Positions 17,561 through 24,213 of a stretch of 37,839 nucleotides of DNA are shown here, in pieces; position 1 is the stretch's first letter; every line of letters starts with the position of its first letter. The stretch is from the NCBI GenBank assembly GCA_017439965.1, contig JAFSID010000032.1, forward strand, positions 1-37,839, read 5' to 3'. This stretch comes from Clostridia bacterium (GTDB lineage Bacteria > Bacillota > Clostridia > Oscillospirales > SIG627). The translations under genes and the position numbers were made by a program. Below the pieces are notes generated by a model, which worked only from the letters and a program-made list of their open reading frames with translations, ran no database searches and was not told where the DNA came from.

Positions 17561-17598
17561 GGACGTCAAAAAGGCAAAAAGCAGTTTGCTTTAACGTC
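17561..17598. repeat. Possible decayed relative of the cloverleaf element
   Basis: 17561-17583 matches 6990-7012 at 20 of 23 positions. It sits in a small palindrome: GACGT/ACGTC (17562-17566, 17594-17598) around AAAGCA/TGCTTT (17578-17592). On the minus strand the inner hairpin plus TTGCCTTTTT could end transcription of the AKR gene. Confidence 0.4.
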
Positions 17599-17617
17599 GC
17601 ACGCTACAGTTTTATTC

Positions 17618-18796
17618 TTAAAATTTCACAAACCTTTTTGCAAGGCTTCTTGCGGTCTTGAAAATTACGCCCTCCATCTTTTTTTCAACCTCCTTCATTT
17701 CCCTCGGGATATCAATTCCTTGCGGACAATGCTTTTTACATTTACCGCAACCGATACAATTTGATGCGGAGGTAGAATCCTTGCGGAGCGCGGTACACAT
17801 AAAGTAGTCCTTCATAGAAGCAAACCAGCCCTCGCTGAAGCGACGGTTATATGCCGAAAAAATTCCCGGGATATCAACATTTTTCGGACACGGAACACAA
17901 TAACCGCAGCCCGTACACCCGACCTTGATTTTTGAATTTATCGCCTTAACCACGCTTTTGAGCATAGCCTCGTCACTTTCGGTAAGCTCTCCCGCCTCCA
18001 CGCTTGAAGCGGTCTCGACGTTGTCACGCACCATTTCAAGAGAATTCATACCCGACAACACGACCGTTACCTCGGGCTGATTCCATAGCCATCTTAACGC
18101 CCATCCTGCCGGAGTATGCTTTACGTTATGATTTTCAAAAAGTCGCAGTGCTTCATCGGGCAGATTCTTTACAAGACGTCCGCCGCGGAGAGGCTCCATT
18201 ATAAACACGGGGATACCCTTGCCGTGTGCGTAATTCAAGCCTCTTCTGCCTGCTTGTGAGTTCTCGTCCATATAGTTATACTGAATCAGACAAAAATCCC
18301 AATCGTAGCTGTCGATAATCTCGCAGAACATATTGCTGTTTCCGTGATAGGAAAAGCCTATCTGCCGTATCTGACCGCTTCTTTTCTTTTCCTCTATCCA
18401 CTCTTCGATACCAAGCGCTTTAATACGCTCCCACGCGGGAAGGTCCGTGAGCATATGTATCAGATAATAGTCAACGTGATCGGTGCGCAGACGCTTTAAT
18501 TCCTCGTTGAATATTCTGTCCATATCATCCCTTGTTTTAACAAGGTAATGCGGAAGCTTTGTGGCAATATATACCTTATCCCGAATATTATTACGCTCAA
18601 GCACTTCACCGAGAAGCGCTTCGCTTCCGGGATATATGTAAGCGGTATCAAAATAATTGACTCCGAGTCGGTATGCTTCAAGTAATTCCCTTTCAGCCTT
18701 ATCAATATCGGGCTTTCCCGCTTTCGACGTAAAGCGCATACATCCGTATCCGAGTATTGATAGCCTATTACCGTATTTATCAAGTCTGTAATTCAT
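17618..18796 (-). CDS. Aldo/keto reductase with C-terminal 2x[4Fe-4S] ferredoxin-like domain
   Basis: 392 residues with GGAGG before the ATG. Residues 1-285 form an AKR TIM barrel: LGYGCMRF, then the catalytic D and Y in NYFDTAYIYPGSE (about 47-59), K in IATKLP and H in YYLIHML. The tail (about 295-375) carries CTGCGYCVPCP and CIGCGKCKKHCP, two cysteine clusters for [4Fe-4S] centres. This AKR/ferredoxin fusion is common in anaerobic Clostridia and is thought to couple carbonyl reduction to electron carriers; the physiological substrate is not known. No clear promoter lies between 18797 and 18850, so it is probably expressed by read-through from the leader at 18851-19056. Confidence 0.9.
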   Translation of the reverse strand: MNYRLDKYGNRLSILGYGCMRFTSKAGKPDIDKAERELLEAYRLGVNYFDTAYIYPGSEALLGEVLERNNIRDKVYIATKLPHYLVKTRDDMDRIFNEELKRLRTDHVDYYLIHMLTDLPAWERIKALGIEEWIEEKKRSGQIRQIGFSYHGNSNMFCEIIDSYDWDFCLIQYNYMDENSQAGRRGLNYAHGKGIPVFIMEPLRGGRLVKNLPDEALRLFENHNVKHTPAGWALRWLWNQPEVTVVLSGMNSLEMVRDNVETASSVEAGELTESDEAMLKSVVKAINSKIKVGCTGCGYCVPCPKNVDIPGIFSAYNRRFSEGWFASMKDYFMCTALRKDSTSASNCIGCGKCKKHCPQGIDIPREMKEVEKKMEGVIFKTARSLAKRFVKF

Positions 18797-18850
18797 ACAA
18801 ATTCCTCCAAATGAGCGTTGCGCAAAAGCATCAACAGATTATTTAAAGAA

Positions 18851-18878
18851 GCACCGCAGTCAATTTAAACTGCGGTGC
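18851..18878 (-). terminator. Terminator or attenuator hairpin before the AKR gene
   Basis: GCACCGCAGT (18851-18860) and ACTGCGGTGC (18869-18878) form a perfect 10-bp stem. The minus strand continues TTCTTTAAAT, a moderate U-tract. Confidence 0.7.
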
Positions 18879-18949
18879 ATTATTAAGGTCTTTCGGAAGC
18901 AAAAACTAAATTTCTGTTTCCATTACGGTAGCCATCAAGCGTGAGACAA
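18869..18949 (-). repeat. 81-bp repeat, copy 1 (partner at 21406-21486)
   Basis: 79 of 81 bases are identical to 21406-21486. In this copy it is the 3' half of the candidate leader RNA, including one arm of its terminator. Confidence 0.92.
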
Positions 18950-19005
18950 TCGGGACAAGCCTTACTGCTGCATACTCGTCATCGACGTTCCGTATGCCCA
19001 CCAAC

Positions 19006-19097
19006 GCTTATCGCTCCAATGATTTTCCACGTTTACACCTTATATCATTTTTTACCAAAGCAATTATACACCATACCTCAAAATTTTGCAATACATA
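19006..19097 (-). repeat. Promoter/leader module, second copy
   Basis: 19063-19097 is identical to 15520-15554, and the 17-base core at 19022-19006 matches 15503-15487 with one difference. Between them this copy carries about 25 more bases than the HAD copy. The module overlaps the last codons and stop of the metallophosphoesterase gene. Confidence 0.85.
19063..19091 (-). promoter_or_regulatory. Promoter of the leader RNA/AKR transcript
   Basis: Minus strand TTGCAA (19091-19086), 17-bp spacer, TATAAT (19068-19063). The spacer contains the TGA stop of the metallophosphoesterase gene. Confidence 0.8.
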
Positions 19098-19734
19098 TCG
19101 TCTTATCAAATACCACGGTATGCTTTTCGTCCAGTCGCTCGTTTCTGTGCCAATGACCCGAATACCAATGCTTATAGCTAACGCTAGTCTCAGCATAACG
19201 TGTAAAGCCTTCGAGAGTAAAGGCAGACGCATCAGCATACGAGGAGTCGTAGTGATACTTGTGCGTTAATATATAATCGACTCGGTTTGAATCCCCTTCC
19301 AGATTAGCATAAGCGCGCTTTATTTCCTCCTCGGTCGGTAATTCCTGCTCCCAACAAAGTCCCCAATCTCTCCATTTTTGAGAGCTTTTACATCCGCCCA
19401 TTGTAAGAAGCGTGTACCCTTCCACGTTGAATATATATCCTCTCATCATATGAACTATATTTTTTGAAACACGGTGTATTTTACCGCCGTTCCAGTCTTC
19501 AATCGGAAGAGAATAAAGCCAATCGAAATTTTCGTGATTTCCGTCGATAAAGGCAATGTTACAGTCAAGAGAGGTAAAATAATCCGTAAAGCGTTTATTC
19601 TCAGCAGTTTCTCTGAAATTAAGTTCTAAATCCCCCAATATTATCAGAAGGTCATTACCCGTGCATTTTGAAGCGTATTCGTCAAGTCCTTGAATATACT
19701 GACCGCCGTGAATATCACTTATAAGCCATATCAT
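19078..19734 (-). CDS. Calcineurin-like metallophosphoesterase
   Basis: 218 residues with every metal motif of the family: SDIHG (6-10), GDLE (about 34-37), GNHE (about 69-72), THK (about 160-162) and GHWH (about 195-198). It should be an active di-metal phosphoesterase. Its substrate (phosphodiester, nucleotide or phosphoprotein) cannot be told. Its ATG overlaps the TGA of the upstream PHP gene (ATGA), so the two are translationally coupled. Its last codons and stop form part of the repeated promoter module, so the present C-terminus may have come with that module. Confidence 0.9.
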   Translation of the reverse strand: MIWLISDIHGGQYIQGLDEYASKCTGNDLLIILGDLELNFRETAENKRFTDYFTSLDCNIAFIDGNHENFDWLYSLPIEDWNGGKIHRVSKNIVHMMRGYIFNVEGYTLLTMGGCKSSQKWRDWGLCWEQELPTEEEIKRAYANLEGDSNRVDYILTHKYHYDSSYADASAFTLEGFTRYAETSVSYKHWYSGHWHRNERLDEKHTVVFDKTICIAKF

Positions 19735-20405
19735 AAAATAATTTCTCCGTTTCTCACAAGCCTTGCTTCACCGCTTCTTAACAAATCGAGATATTCATCG
19801 GTTGTGGTAATATCATAGGGCGAGAGCACTGCGGCACGTCCGACGTCCTCCGTTCTGTGTGCATCCGAGCCTGCCGACATAAGCAAACTATGCTCTCTTG
19901 CAAGCTCAATCGCGCGCTCGTCAAAATTCTCGTGTCTTGGATTCGTGTTGATAACCTCAAAGCCGTCAACGATATCGGGCGTCGGCACGCATTTTCCGTC
20001 ACGTAAGGGATGCGCCTGTATAATCGTTACGCCCGAGCTTTTTGCGTAATCCGAAAGCTCCTGAAAGGAGAGGTGAAAAAAAGCCTCGCGCGAGCTTAAA
20101 AAATCAAGACTTGCGTTATACAACAAATAATGATTGCCCGACAAGGACAGCTCGGGAGAAAACAAGACGTGAAGTCCCAATTCCTCACCCGTTTTTTTAG
20201 CGCGAAGATAAGAATCATACAACAGAGCGTTTTTCTCCTGCCAGGTAAGATTTTCAAAAAAACTGTAATGATGCTCGGCAAAATGGTCCGAAATAAATAC
20301 GGTGGTATATTCTGCCTCCTTATAAAACCTTATCATTTCCTCGGGATAAAAGCGTGCGCAGGCGCTTATCGGCTTCGTATGCAAATGCGTTTCAATTTTG
20401 TACAT
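19731..20405 (-). CDS. PHP-domain phosphoesterase
   Basis: 224 residues. The PHP motifs are ETHLHT near the start, SDHF (about 38-41), IIQAHPLRDG (about 136-145) and SAGSDAHR near residue 185, giving the histidine/aspartate set for a trinuclear metal site. PHP proteins hydrolyse phosphoesters such as histidinol phosphate or nucleotides; no specific role can be read here. I start at ATG 20405 because AGAGG lies upstream and the frame's earlier ATG (20438) overlaps the likely -10 box. It is coupled to the metallophosphoesterase and divergent from the AraC gene at 20521. Confidence 0.87.
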   Translation of the reverse strand: MYKIETHLHTKPISACARFYPEEMIRFYKEAEYTTVFISDHFAEHHYSFFENLTWQEKNALLYDSYLRAKKTGEELGLHVLFSPELSLSGNHYLLYNASLDFLSSREAFFHLSFQELSDYAKSSGVTIIQAHPLRDGKCVPTPDIVDGFEVINTNPRHENFDERAIELAREHSLLMSAGSDAHRTEDVGRAAVLSPYDITTTDEYLDLLRSGEARLVRNGEIIL

Positions 20406-20520
20406 AGACCTCAACCTCTTGATTTTTTGATAATTCATAGTATAATAATTATATCATATCTTTTTCGCAATATATATTGTTGATTTGATATAAATAATTG
20501 CATTTAAGGACAAACACAAA

Positions 20521-21360
20521 ATGAATGAAAACAATTATTATCTAAAAAAAGCCTCTCTATGCGGTAACGTGACCGTGACCGAAATCTTAACCGATTCATC
20601 CGACCCGAAAAGTAACGAGAGATTTTCCAATCACGAGGAGCTTGAAATTTATTACTTTATCGACGGAACGCTGAGTTTCTTCTGCGAGAGCGAAATGCTC
20701 AAAATCGGCTCTGGAGATATCGTTATTGTGAGTCCGAGGCTTATTCACAGAAGAGTTATAGACGAAAATATCCGTTATCACCGTAAGCACTTTAAAATTT
20801 CGACCGACTTTTTCAGCGATAAGGCAGAGCTGTATAAGCGTCTTGTAAAAAGAGGCTTTATAAAAATCGGCGGTAGCGCAGTAAACGAGCTGGGGCTTAA
20901 CATCCTGCTTTCAGAGGTCGAGGGAGGCATTGACGAAGAAAGTCCATACGGTAGCCTTTGCGCATCGGCAAGCCTGCTCTATTTTTTTGTTAAAGCCGTA
21001 GGCTATTGTAACGAGCGCGAAACGCCCATTGCTCCCGTTATTGACAAGACGGTAAAGGAAATAATACGTTATATTAACGATAATCTGTCCCAAGACTTAA
21101 ATTATACGCTCTTGTCCGAAAAATTCTTTATGTCTCCCAAAAGCCTTTACAGAAAATTCAAAAGAGAAACGGGAGTCTCTCTCGGTAAATATATTAAAAG
21201 CTGCCGTATCATTAAAGCCAAGCATATTCTTGCTCGGGGCGGTACGGCTAACGAAGCCGCCGAAGCGGTCGGTTATACCGACTATTCGGTATTTTACCGT
21301 AGTTTTTTGAACGAGACGGGAGTCTCGCCTTACGAGTTTGCTCATAAGAAGGGGTTATAA
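20521..21360 (+). CDS. AraC-family transcriptional regulator
   Basis: 279 residues. The N-terminal cupin-like sensor (about 20-150) contains NHEELEIYYFIDG and a GDIVIVSPRLIHRR strand pair. The C-terminal helix-turn-helix pair (about 180-279) includes FFMSPKSLYRKFKRETG and VGYTDYSVFYRSFL followed by GVSPYEF. AAGGA precedes the ATG by about 11 bases, a little long. It is divergent from the PHP/metallophosphoesterase pair and convergent with the GH109-like gene; either could be its target. Confidence 0.92.
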   Translation: MNENNYYLKKASLCGNVTVTEILTDSSDPKSNERFSNHEELEIYYFIDGTLSFFCESEMLKIGSGDIVIVSPRLIHRRVIDENIRYHRKHFKISTDFFSDKAELYKRLVKRGFIKIGGSAVNELGLNILLSEVEGGIDEESPYGSLCASASLLYFFVKAVGYCNERETPIAPVIDKTVKEIIRYINDNLSQDLNYTLLSEKFFMSPKSLYRKFKRETGVSLGKYIKSCRIIKAKHILARGGTANEAAEAVGYTDYSVFYRSFLNETGVSPYEFAHKKGL

Positions 21361-21394
21361 CACTCCCCCGTATTTTTTAGCGCACGCACAAAAA

Positions 21395-21416
21395 TGCACC
21401 GCAATACTGCGGTGCA
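21395..21416 (-). terminator. Terminator after the GH109-like gene
   Basis: TGCACCGCA (21395-21403) pairs with TGCGGTGCA (21408-21416) around a 4-base loop; the minus strand continues TTTTTG. The convergent AraC gene gains little U-tract from it. Confidence 0.85.
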
Positions 21417-21486
21417 TTATTAAGGTCTTTCGGAAGCAAAAACTAAATTTCTGTTTCCATTACCGTAGCCATCAGGCGTGAGACAA
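21406..21486 (-). repeat. 81-bp repeat, copy 2, downstream of the GH109-like gene
   Basis: 79 of 81 bases equal 18869-18949. Here it lies between the stop of the GH109-like gene and the terminator, without the 5' half or promoter that accompany copy 1. Confidence 0.92.
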
Positions 21487-21504
21487 AAGGATAATAAAAA
21501 AGGA

Positions 21505-22728
21505 TTATAAAAGGTTGTATATACTGTCCATAGGCTCTCTTTTATTTTTCCATTTACCGCCGGTGAAATCAGGAAATGCAACGGGCATACTGCCAAGTGC
21601 CACCGACTGCTCACTAAGTGCCGTGATAACCATCCAGCATGCAGCATCATAGACGTCAATCGGCATGGGAGTACCATTTTCAAGCGCTTCAAGAAAAGCC
21701 GACAAAACAAGTCCGTCCATACCGCCGTGACCGCCCTTAAGCCCCTCCTCGCGTGCCTTCTTCCAAAGAGGATGACGGTATTCTTCAATATACTTTTCCA
21801 TATTGCCCCATTCGGAAGTCCACGAATGCTGCTTTTCCTTGTGGGACTCATCGTTATCAAAATAGAAGGAATTTGTACGCTCCTCATACATTCCCTTTGT
21901 ACCTCGGACGGTAAAATCGCGGGAATAATAGCGGGGCAATGACGTATCAAGAACAATTTTCACAGTCTCACCGTTAGCGCATTTTATCAGGGTAGTAAAT
22001 ACGTCACCCTGCTTCCAGTCCGCATCCTTGAGAGGATGGTCAAGCTCGGTGAGATATTCCTTCATACTCTGCGGCTTTGAGGACATAGAAACGAGACTCT
22101 CAAAACGGTTGCCGTTTCCGATATTAAGAAGCTTTGCAATAGGACCTATTTCATGAGTGGGATAGTTTTCACAATTGCGATGCATATATTCGCTGCCGCG
22201 ATAATGACGGTCTCGGTTAATGCCCGCAAGCGCATTACGCATTTCGTGACAATATCCGCCCTCACAATGTACTATACGTCCGAGCAGGCCTTTGCGTACC
22301 ATTTCGGTTACCGTCATTTCCTTTTCACCGTAGCAGCAGTTTTCCAGCATCATAAAAGGAGTTTTTGTTTCCTCATAGGCTTTAACAAGGTCGAAGCATT
22401 GCTGTACCGAATACGCTCCGCCTACCTCAACGGCTACGGCTTTACCGCATCTCATTGCATATATCGAGGCATCAAAATGGTTATCCCATCCCGAAAGAAC
22501 GAAAACAGTGTCAACCTCGTCGCTCTCGATAAGCTCTCTGTAATCGTTTGTACAGAGAGAAACGGGCTTACCCTTTTCCTCAAGCGCCTTGCGAACACCC
22601 TCTAATCTATCGTCGTAAAGATCGCATATTGCAGTAACCGTAATCTGCTCGTGCTCCGAAAGCATATCCTTCGCCCACCAAGAGCCACGCGCTCCAAGAC
22701 CAATCACACCAACCTTGAACTTTTTCAC
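21505..22728 (-). CDS. GH109-like Gfo/Idh/MocA enzyme (possible alpha-N-acetylgalactosaminidase)
   Basis: 407 residues. The Rossmann motif is VGVIGLGARGSWWAKD. MMLENCCYGEKE, EGGYCHEMR and HRNCENYPTHEIGPIA followed by FESLVSMSS match the signatures of family GH109, which cleaves terminal alpha-GalNAc by a bound-NAD redox mechanism. The EKP motif of ordinary dehydrogenases is replaced by VEVGGAYS. No signal peptide, so it acts on imported sugars. I start at GTG 22728: GGAAGGAG abuts the in-frame ATG at 22737 but is nine bases from the GTG. A non-hydrolytic dehydrogenase of the same clan remains possible. Confidence 0.82.
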   Translation of the reverse strand: MKKFKVGVIGLGARGSWWAKDMLSEHEQITVTAICDLYDDRLEGVRKALEEKGKPVSLCTNDYRELIESDEVDTVFVLSGWDNHFDASIYAMRCGKAVAVEVGGAYSVQQCFDLVKAYEETKTPFMMLENCCYGEKEMTVTEMVRKGLLGRIVHCEGGYCHEMRNALAGINRDRHYRGSEYMHRNCENYPTHEIGPIAKLLNIGNGNRFESLVSMSSKPQSMKEYLTELDHPLKDADWKQGDVFTTLIKCANGETVKIVLDTSLPRYYSRDFTVRGTKGMYEERTNSFYFDNDESHKEKQHSWTSEWGNMEKYIEEYRHPLWKKAREEGLKGGHGGMDGLVLSAFLEALENGTPMPIDVYDAACWMVITALSEQSVALGSMPVAFPDFTGGKWKNKREPMDSIYNLL

Positions 22729-22760
22729 AAAAAACATCTCCTTCCTTACTATCTGTCCGA

Positions 22761-22789
22761 ATTATATCACTCATTAAGAAAAAAGTAAA
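22761..22789 (-). promoter_or_regulatory. Promoter of the GH109-like gene
   Basis: Minus strand TTTACT (22789-22784), 17-bp spacer, TATAAT (22766-22761). Confidence 0.65.
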
Positions 22790-22806
22790 TACAAAAATAC
22801 TTTTTA

Positions 22807-22835
22807 TTGCATTTCGGTTAATTCTGTATTATAAT
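22807..22835 (+). promoter_or_regulatory. Promoter of the gene at 22881
   Basis: TTGCAT (22807-22812), 17-bp spacer, TATAAT (22830-22835), then GGGAGG and ATG 22881. It is divergent from the GH109-like promoter. Confidence 0.75.
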
Positions 22836-22880
22836 GATAGCACATATAACGATAATAAACAATCGCGGGAGGTAAGCGAT

Positions 22881-24134
22881 ATGACGCTCGCAGAAAAGAA
22901 TATTCAAAAGGGCTGGGACTTTATTTTTGACAAGCTTTATTATCCGAAAACACATATGATATACGATTTTTTATACAAGGATAGCATTGAGGAATCGGTG
23001 GATTTTTATCCCAATGCAGAGGAGATAAAGAACTCATTTCCGAATCCGTGCGGATGGGGTACGGGAATGGAGGATTCAACGCTTAATCTTTGTACAATGC
23101 TTGAGACTATTGAAAACCGATATAAAGCAACCGAAGACGAAGAAATGAAAAAATACTTCGATATGATGCTTGAAGGCCTTATGATAACGGGTACAGTTTC
23201 GGGCAGTCCGGGTTTTATTGCACGATGTGTTTCTCCGTGTGACGGGAAGAGCGTTTATATGGACACGTCTCGCGACCAATACACTCATTGGGTATTTGCA
23301 GGACACATAATACACAATTCAAAGCTCGCACGTGACGAGCAAAAGAAAAGCTCGGCGAAAATCATTGTTGATATTGCCAAAAAAATGGAGCGTGAGGTAA
23401 CACGCGAAAACGGAGGATACTCACTCCGACTTGACGGAGGCCGAGGCAGAGTGTGTCAGATGATAAGCAGTGCCGAAGCACCTCTCGGCCCTCATGAGAT
23501 TCTACGCTTTCCTATGTTTTATTTAGCGGCATACGAAGTCTCCGAGGACGAGCATTGGCTTAATAAATACCGTGAGCTTCGTGAGGAGCTTCTCACAGAA
23601 ACCGAAAAGGGCTTTACAGTCGAATGGATAGAGAAAATAGAGAAATCCTTCGGATACGTATACGGCACCTATCAGGCTCAATACTCCTTCCGTTTACTTT
23701 ACGATATTGAGACTGACGAAAAATACAAGGAGCGTTATCTGCGTCTTATGCAAATAGCGGCAGAGGGTTCAAGGTGCTATCTTGATACTGCACACAAGAA
23801 TATCGGAATATACAATTTCGAGCAGCCTTATTACCGTCCCTGGAGAGATATAAAGAAGGTTTCTTACGGAAATATTGACGGGTATGAATATTACGTGCCC
23901 AATTCAACCGACGGAGATGATTACATAAAGGAAATCGAACTTGTAAGAAAGAATCTTCGTAATACCGGTGAGGCAGTAATTATACACAATCTCTGCCCCA
24001 ACGTCACGCTAAATGACGAAGATACAAAAAAGCTTACAGAAATAATCGAAAGCTCTAATTTTAATAACATAAAATCCTATTGGCCTATCGTTCTCTGCGG
24101 TGCATGGTGGGGACTTCTTGCCGATAAAAAATAA
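22881..24134 (+). CDS. Uncharacterised protein, possibly an alpha/alpha-barrel enzyme
   Basis: 417 residues, not recognised. GGGAGG precedes the ATG. It is rich in predicted helices with aromatic-acidic patches: NPCGWGTGMEDSTLNL (about 55-70), SRDQYTHWVFAGH (about 133-145), FGYVYGTYQAQYSFRLLYDIE (about 257-277) and QPYYRPWRDI (about 315-324). This spacing, and the D-Q-Y and W-R-D clusters, recall six-hairpin glycosidases such as GH88/GH105-type hydrolases, but no family signature is clear. No signal peptide. It is divergent from the GH109-like gene and ends in a strong terminator, so a role in the same sugar pathway is plausible inference. Confidence 0.75.
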   Translation: MTLAEKNIQKGWDFIFDKLYYPKTHMIYDFLYKDSIEESVDFYPNAEEIKNSFPNPCGWGTGMEDSTLNLCTMLETIENRYKATEDEEMKKYFDMMLEGLMITGTVSGSPGFIARCVSPCDGKSVYMDTSRDQYTHWVFAGHIIHNSKLARDEQKKSSAKIIVDIAKKMEREVTRENGGYSLRLDGGRGRVCQMISSAEAPLGPHEILRFPMFYLAAYEVSEDEHWLNKYRELREELLTETEKGFTVEWIEKIEKSFGYVYGTYQAQYSFRLLYDIETDEKYKERYLRLMQIAAEGSRCYLDTAHKNIGIYNFEQPYYRPWRDIKKVSYGNIDGYEYYVPNSTDGDDYIKEIELVRKNLRNTGEAVIIHNLCPNVTLNDEDTKKLTEIIESSNFNNIKSYWPIVLCGAWWGLLADKK

Positions 24135-24167
24135 ATCACGCAATCAGCTTGTCCGTTCAAATAAATC

Positions 24168-24209
24168 AGGGGCAGTAAAAAAACTCTGTATGAGTTTTTT
24201 ACTGCCCCT
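24168..24209. terminator. Strong bidirectional terminator
   Basis: AGGGGCAGTAAAAAAACTC (24168-24186) pairs with GAGTTTTTTACTGCCCCT (24192-24209), with T-rich tails on both strands. It separates the convergent genes at 22881 and 24214. Confidence 0.9.
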
Positions 24210-24213
24210 TATT

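Larger units (their letters stand above)
18851..19056 (-). ncRNA. Candidate structured leader or small RNA ahead of the AKR gene
   Basis: A consensus promoter at 19063-19091 and a terminator at 18851-18878 bound a transcript of about 206 nt on the minus strand. Nested helices are visible: TAAGGT (19042-19037) with ACCTTA (18889-18884), GGAA (19028-19025) with TTCC (18898-18895), AAGCG (19009-19005) with CGCTT (18941-18937), GCATAC (18997-18992) with GTATGC (18975-18970), and CGTC (18987-18984) with GACG (18980-18977). The AKR ribosome site lies about 45 bp past the terminator, as in an attenuated leader. Both ends recur elsewhere in the window. A short frame of 32 codons (19004-18906, TTG start behind GGAG) is an alternative reading. 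The family is not recognised. Confidence 0.55.

Noticed and set aside
18851..19056. Assignment of the leader RNA to 6S, SRP or another named RNA family
   Set aside because: Length and a closing helix alone would fit 6S, but I see no diagnostic sequence, and the position directly before AKR favours a leader. No family is claimed.
21420..21956. Minus-strand frame ending DGYGNGNRNLVFASERP
   Set aside because: Mostly an out-of-frame shadow of the GH109-like gene running into the 81-bp repeat. In the other repeat copy the same frame has amino-acid changes and an upstream stop, so it is not a gene.
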